From assembly GCF_030209755.1 (NCBI RefSeq), contig NZ_JARVRH010000009.1:151713-215712 (forward strand): DNA of 64,000 bases, in the 5' to 3' direction. The position numbers were made by a program, and so were the translations under genes. The notes below the pieces were generated by a model. The model was not told the origin of the DNA. It did not search any database and saw only the letters and a list, made by a program, of their open reading frames with translations. Positions within the stretch are counted from its first letter, which is position 1. Every line of letters begins with the position of its first letter. The stretch comes from Arthrobacter sp. efr-133-TYG-118 (GTDB lineage: Bacteria; Actinomycetota; Actinomycetes; Actinomycetales; Micrococcaceae). Shown here one piece after another: positions 62,901 to 64,000 of this stretch.

Positions 62901-64000
62901 TCAGTGGGCCAGGGCTGGTTCCGTGAGCTGGTGCTTTTCCGCTTCGGCGGGCACGAAGCCAGCTTTGAGTTCGGATTGGAGCTTGTCGGTGTCGAGCGCG
63001 TGCTGCCACTTGGCGATGGCGACGCACGAGACGATGTTGGCCACGGTGCTGGTGAGGGCGCGGGCTTCGCTCATGAAGCGGTCGATGCCGACGATGAGGG
63101 CCACACCGGCAACCGGCAGCGTGGGCATGATCGTCAGGGTCGCGACGAGGGCGACGAAGCCGCTGCCCGTGACGCCGGCCGCGCCCTTGGAGGTCAGGAG
63201 CATCATTCCGAGCATGAGGAGGATCTGGTCCCAGCCGAGACGGATGTCGCAGGCCTGGGCGATGAACATCGACGAGAGCGTGAGATAGACCGCGGTGCCG
63301 GTGAGGTTGAAGGAGTAGCCGGTCGGGACCACAAGGCCGACCACGCCGCGGTCACAGCCGAGGCGCTCAAGCTTGGAGAGCAGGCGCGGAAGGACGGGTT
63401 CGCTTGAGGACGTGGCGAGGACGATGAGGAACTCATCGCGGAAGTAGCGCAGGATCCGCCAGAGGCTGAAACCGGTCAGTTTCGCCAGGATGCCGAGGGC
63501 AAGGACCACGAAGACGATGCACGCGGCGTAGAAAGCGAGGATCAGCATCCCGAGGTTGCCGATCGAGTGGGCTCCGTACTTGCCGACCGTGAACGCCATG
63601 GCGCCGAACGCCCCGATCGGGGCGACCTTCATGAGGAAACCGAACACGACGAACAGCAGCTTGTTGAAGCTGTTGACCACGTTCAGGGCCAGCTGGCCGG
63701 GTGCGCCGAGCTTGCTGAAGGCGAAGCCGCAGAGCAGCGCGATGACGAGCACGGGCAGGACTTCGCCGTCGGCGAAGGCCCCGATGAAGCTGGTGGGGAT
63801 GATGCTCAGCAGGAAGTCCGCCGGGTTGCTGCTGGGCAGCTGGCTTGTGTACTTCGAGGCGACAGAGGTATCGAGGTGGGCCGGGTTGATATGCATGCCC
63901 GCGCCCGGCTGGAACAGCATGACCGCGCCCAGGCCGATGGCCAGTGCCACCAACGTGAGCGCGTAGAACAAGCCCAGCGAACGCACCAGGGTCGGACCGA
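62901..64000 (-). CDS. dctA: DctA-type dicarboxylate:cation symporter, N-terminus beyond the right edge
   Basis: About 366 residues of the C-terminal portion are present; the frame continues past the window end, so the true start lies outside. The DAACS family core is clear: ATSSSEPVLPRLLSKLERLG is the serine-rich hairpin, PTGYSFNLTGTAVYLTLSSM the following span, and LTSKGAAGVTGSGFVALVATL the second hairpin with substrate residues. KLQSELKAGFVPAEAEKH ends the cytoplasmic tail. It imports C4-dicarboxylates such as succinate, fumarate or malate with H+ or Na+. Related glutamate/aspartate carriers are possible. Confidence 0.92.
   Translation of the reverse strand, partial: GPTLVRSLGLFYALTLVALAIGLGAVMLFQPGAGMHINPAHLDTSVASKYTSQLPSSNPADFLLSIIPTSFIGAFADGEVLPVLVIALLCGFAFSKLGAPGQLALNVVNSFNKLLFVVFGFLMKVAPIGAFGAMAFTVGKYGAHSIGNLGMLILAFYAACIVFVVLALGILAKLTGFSLWRILRYFRDEFLIVLATSSSEPVLPRLLSKLERLGCDRGVVGLVVPTGYSFNLTGTAVYLTLSSMFIAQACDIRLGWDQILLMLGMMLLTSKGAAGVTGSGFVALVATLTIMPTLPVAGVALIVGIDRFMSEARALTSTVANIVSCVAIAKWQHALDTDKLQSELKAGFVPAEAEKHQLTEPALAH

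Noticed and set aside
62781..63407. A 208-codon plus-strand frame at the right end
   Set aside because: It is antisense to the DctA symporter and largely Gly/Asp/Glu/Arg, as expected for a shadow frame.

Overview
The window is high-GC DNA from an actinobacterium, most likely Arthrobacter or a close relative in the Micrococcaceae. The best evidence is an 830-residue protein at 33246-35738 that matches, as I remember it, Arthrobacter globiformis dimethylglycine oxidase through its whole length, including the active-site His225 and Tyr259. Start codons are often GTG or TTG, operons are packed with 4-base stop/start overlaps, and most regulators are of common actinobacterial types. I see no tRNA, rRNA or CRISPR array. 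Two genes are cut by the window edges: an amidohydrolase on the left and a DctA-type symporter on the right.

Region 1 (1-18975) is a catabolic island. It holds an amidohydrolase, two PuuE-type polysaccharide-deacetylase-fold hydrolases, an Asp/Glu-racemase-fold protein, an XRE-cupin regulator, an HpcH/HpaI-type aldolase, a small cupin, an isochorismatase-type hydrolase and a complete peptide-type ABC importer. It also holds two copies of a gene pair encoding a metallo-beta-lactamase-fold (ODP-like) protein and a ligand-poor partner of the same fold. A rightward operon adds a class IV aminotransferase, an acetamidase/formamidase and a dihydropyrimidinase. Five copies of a 20-21 bp imperfect palindrome (consensus TWTAGTGAA-N5/6-CTTCRAT or TTCRAT) precede the transcription units and are the likely operator of the XRE-cupin regulator. 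The enzyme mix points to import and stepwise C-N hydrolysis of a cyclic amide or ureide. The substrate is unknown, and the duplicated ODP-like pair is the most novel item in the window.

Region 2 (19-29 kb) is mixed: an aldo/keto reductase and an XRE/MmyB regulator sharing an 18-bp motif, a secreted protein with a recent internal duplication, a PadR regulator divergent from SRPBCC and YciI-like genes, an M20 peptidase-type amidohydrolase, a small zinc-ribbon protein, a STAS-like protein beside a PAP2 phosphatase remnant, and an aminotransferase/hydroxyacid-dehydrogenase pair. Region 3 (29.2-31.4 kb) is a glycogen-debranching-type glucosidase.

Region 4 (31.4-53.9 kb) is a glycine betaine catabolism and one-carbon supercluster. 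Betaine enters through a ProV/ProW/ProX-type ABC importer and an MHS-family symporter, and is demethylated by a Rieske monooxygenase with a flavoprotein reductase. Dimethylglycine is then oxidised by dimethylglycine oxidase. The one-carbon units pass through FolD, FchA and PurU to formate, or as formaldehyde through a glutathione-independent formaldehyde dehydrogenase to formate, which a YdeP/FdhF-like molybdoenzyme could oxidise. FolE (pterin supply) and MoeA (molybdenum cofactor) sit in the same cluster. Two GntR/FCD regulators with TGATATATCA boxes and an IclR regulator with a 25-bp CTGTTGCnTAT motif probably split the control. No sarcosine oxidase is visible.

Region 5 (54-64 kb) begins with a deletion scar that removed the 5' ends of a GH51 arabinofuranosidase and a GntR regulator. 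It continues with a free-standing RNA polymerase alpha-CTD-like protein, an ABM-domain monooxygenase, a LacI repressor and a sugar ABC importer with a PfkB kinase, probably for fructose. A serine-recombinase remnant and the partial DctA symporter complete the window.
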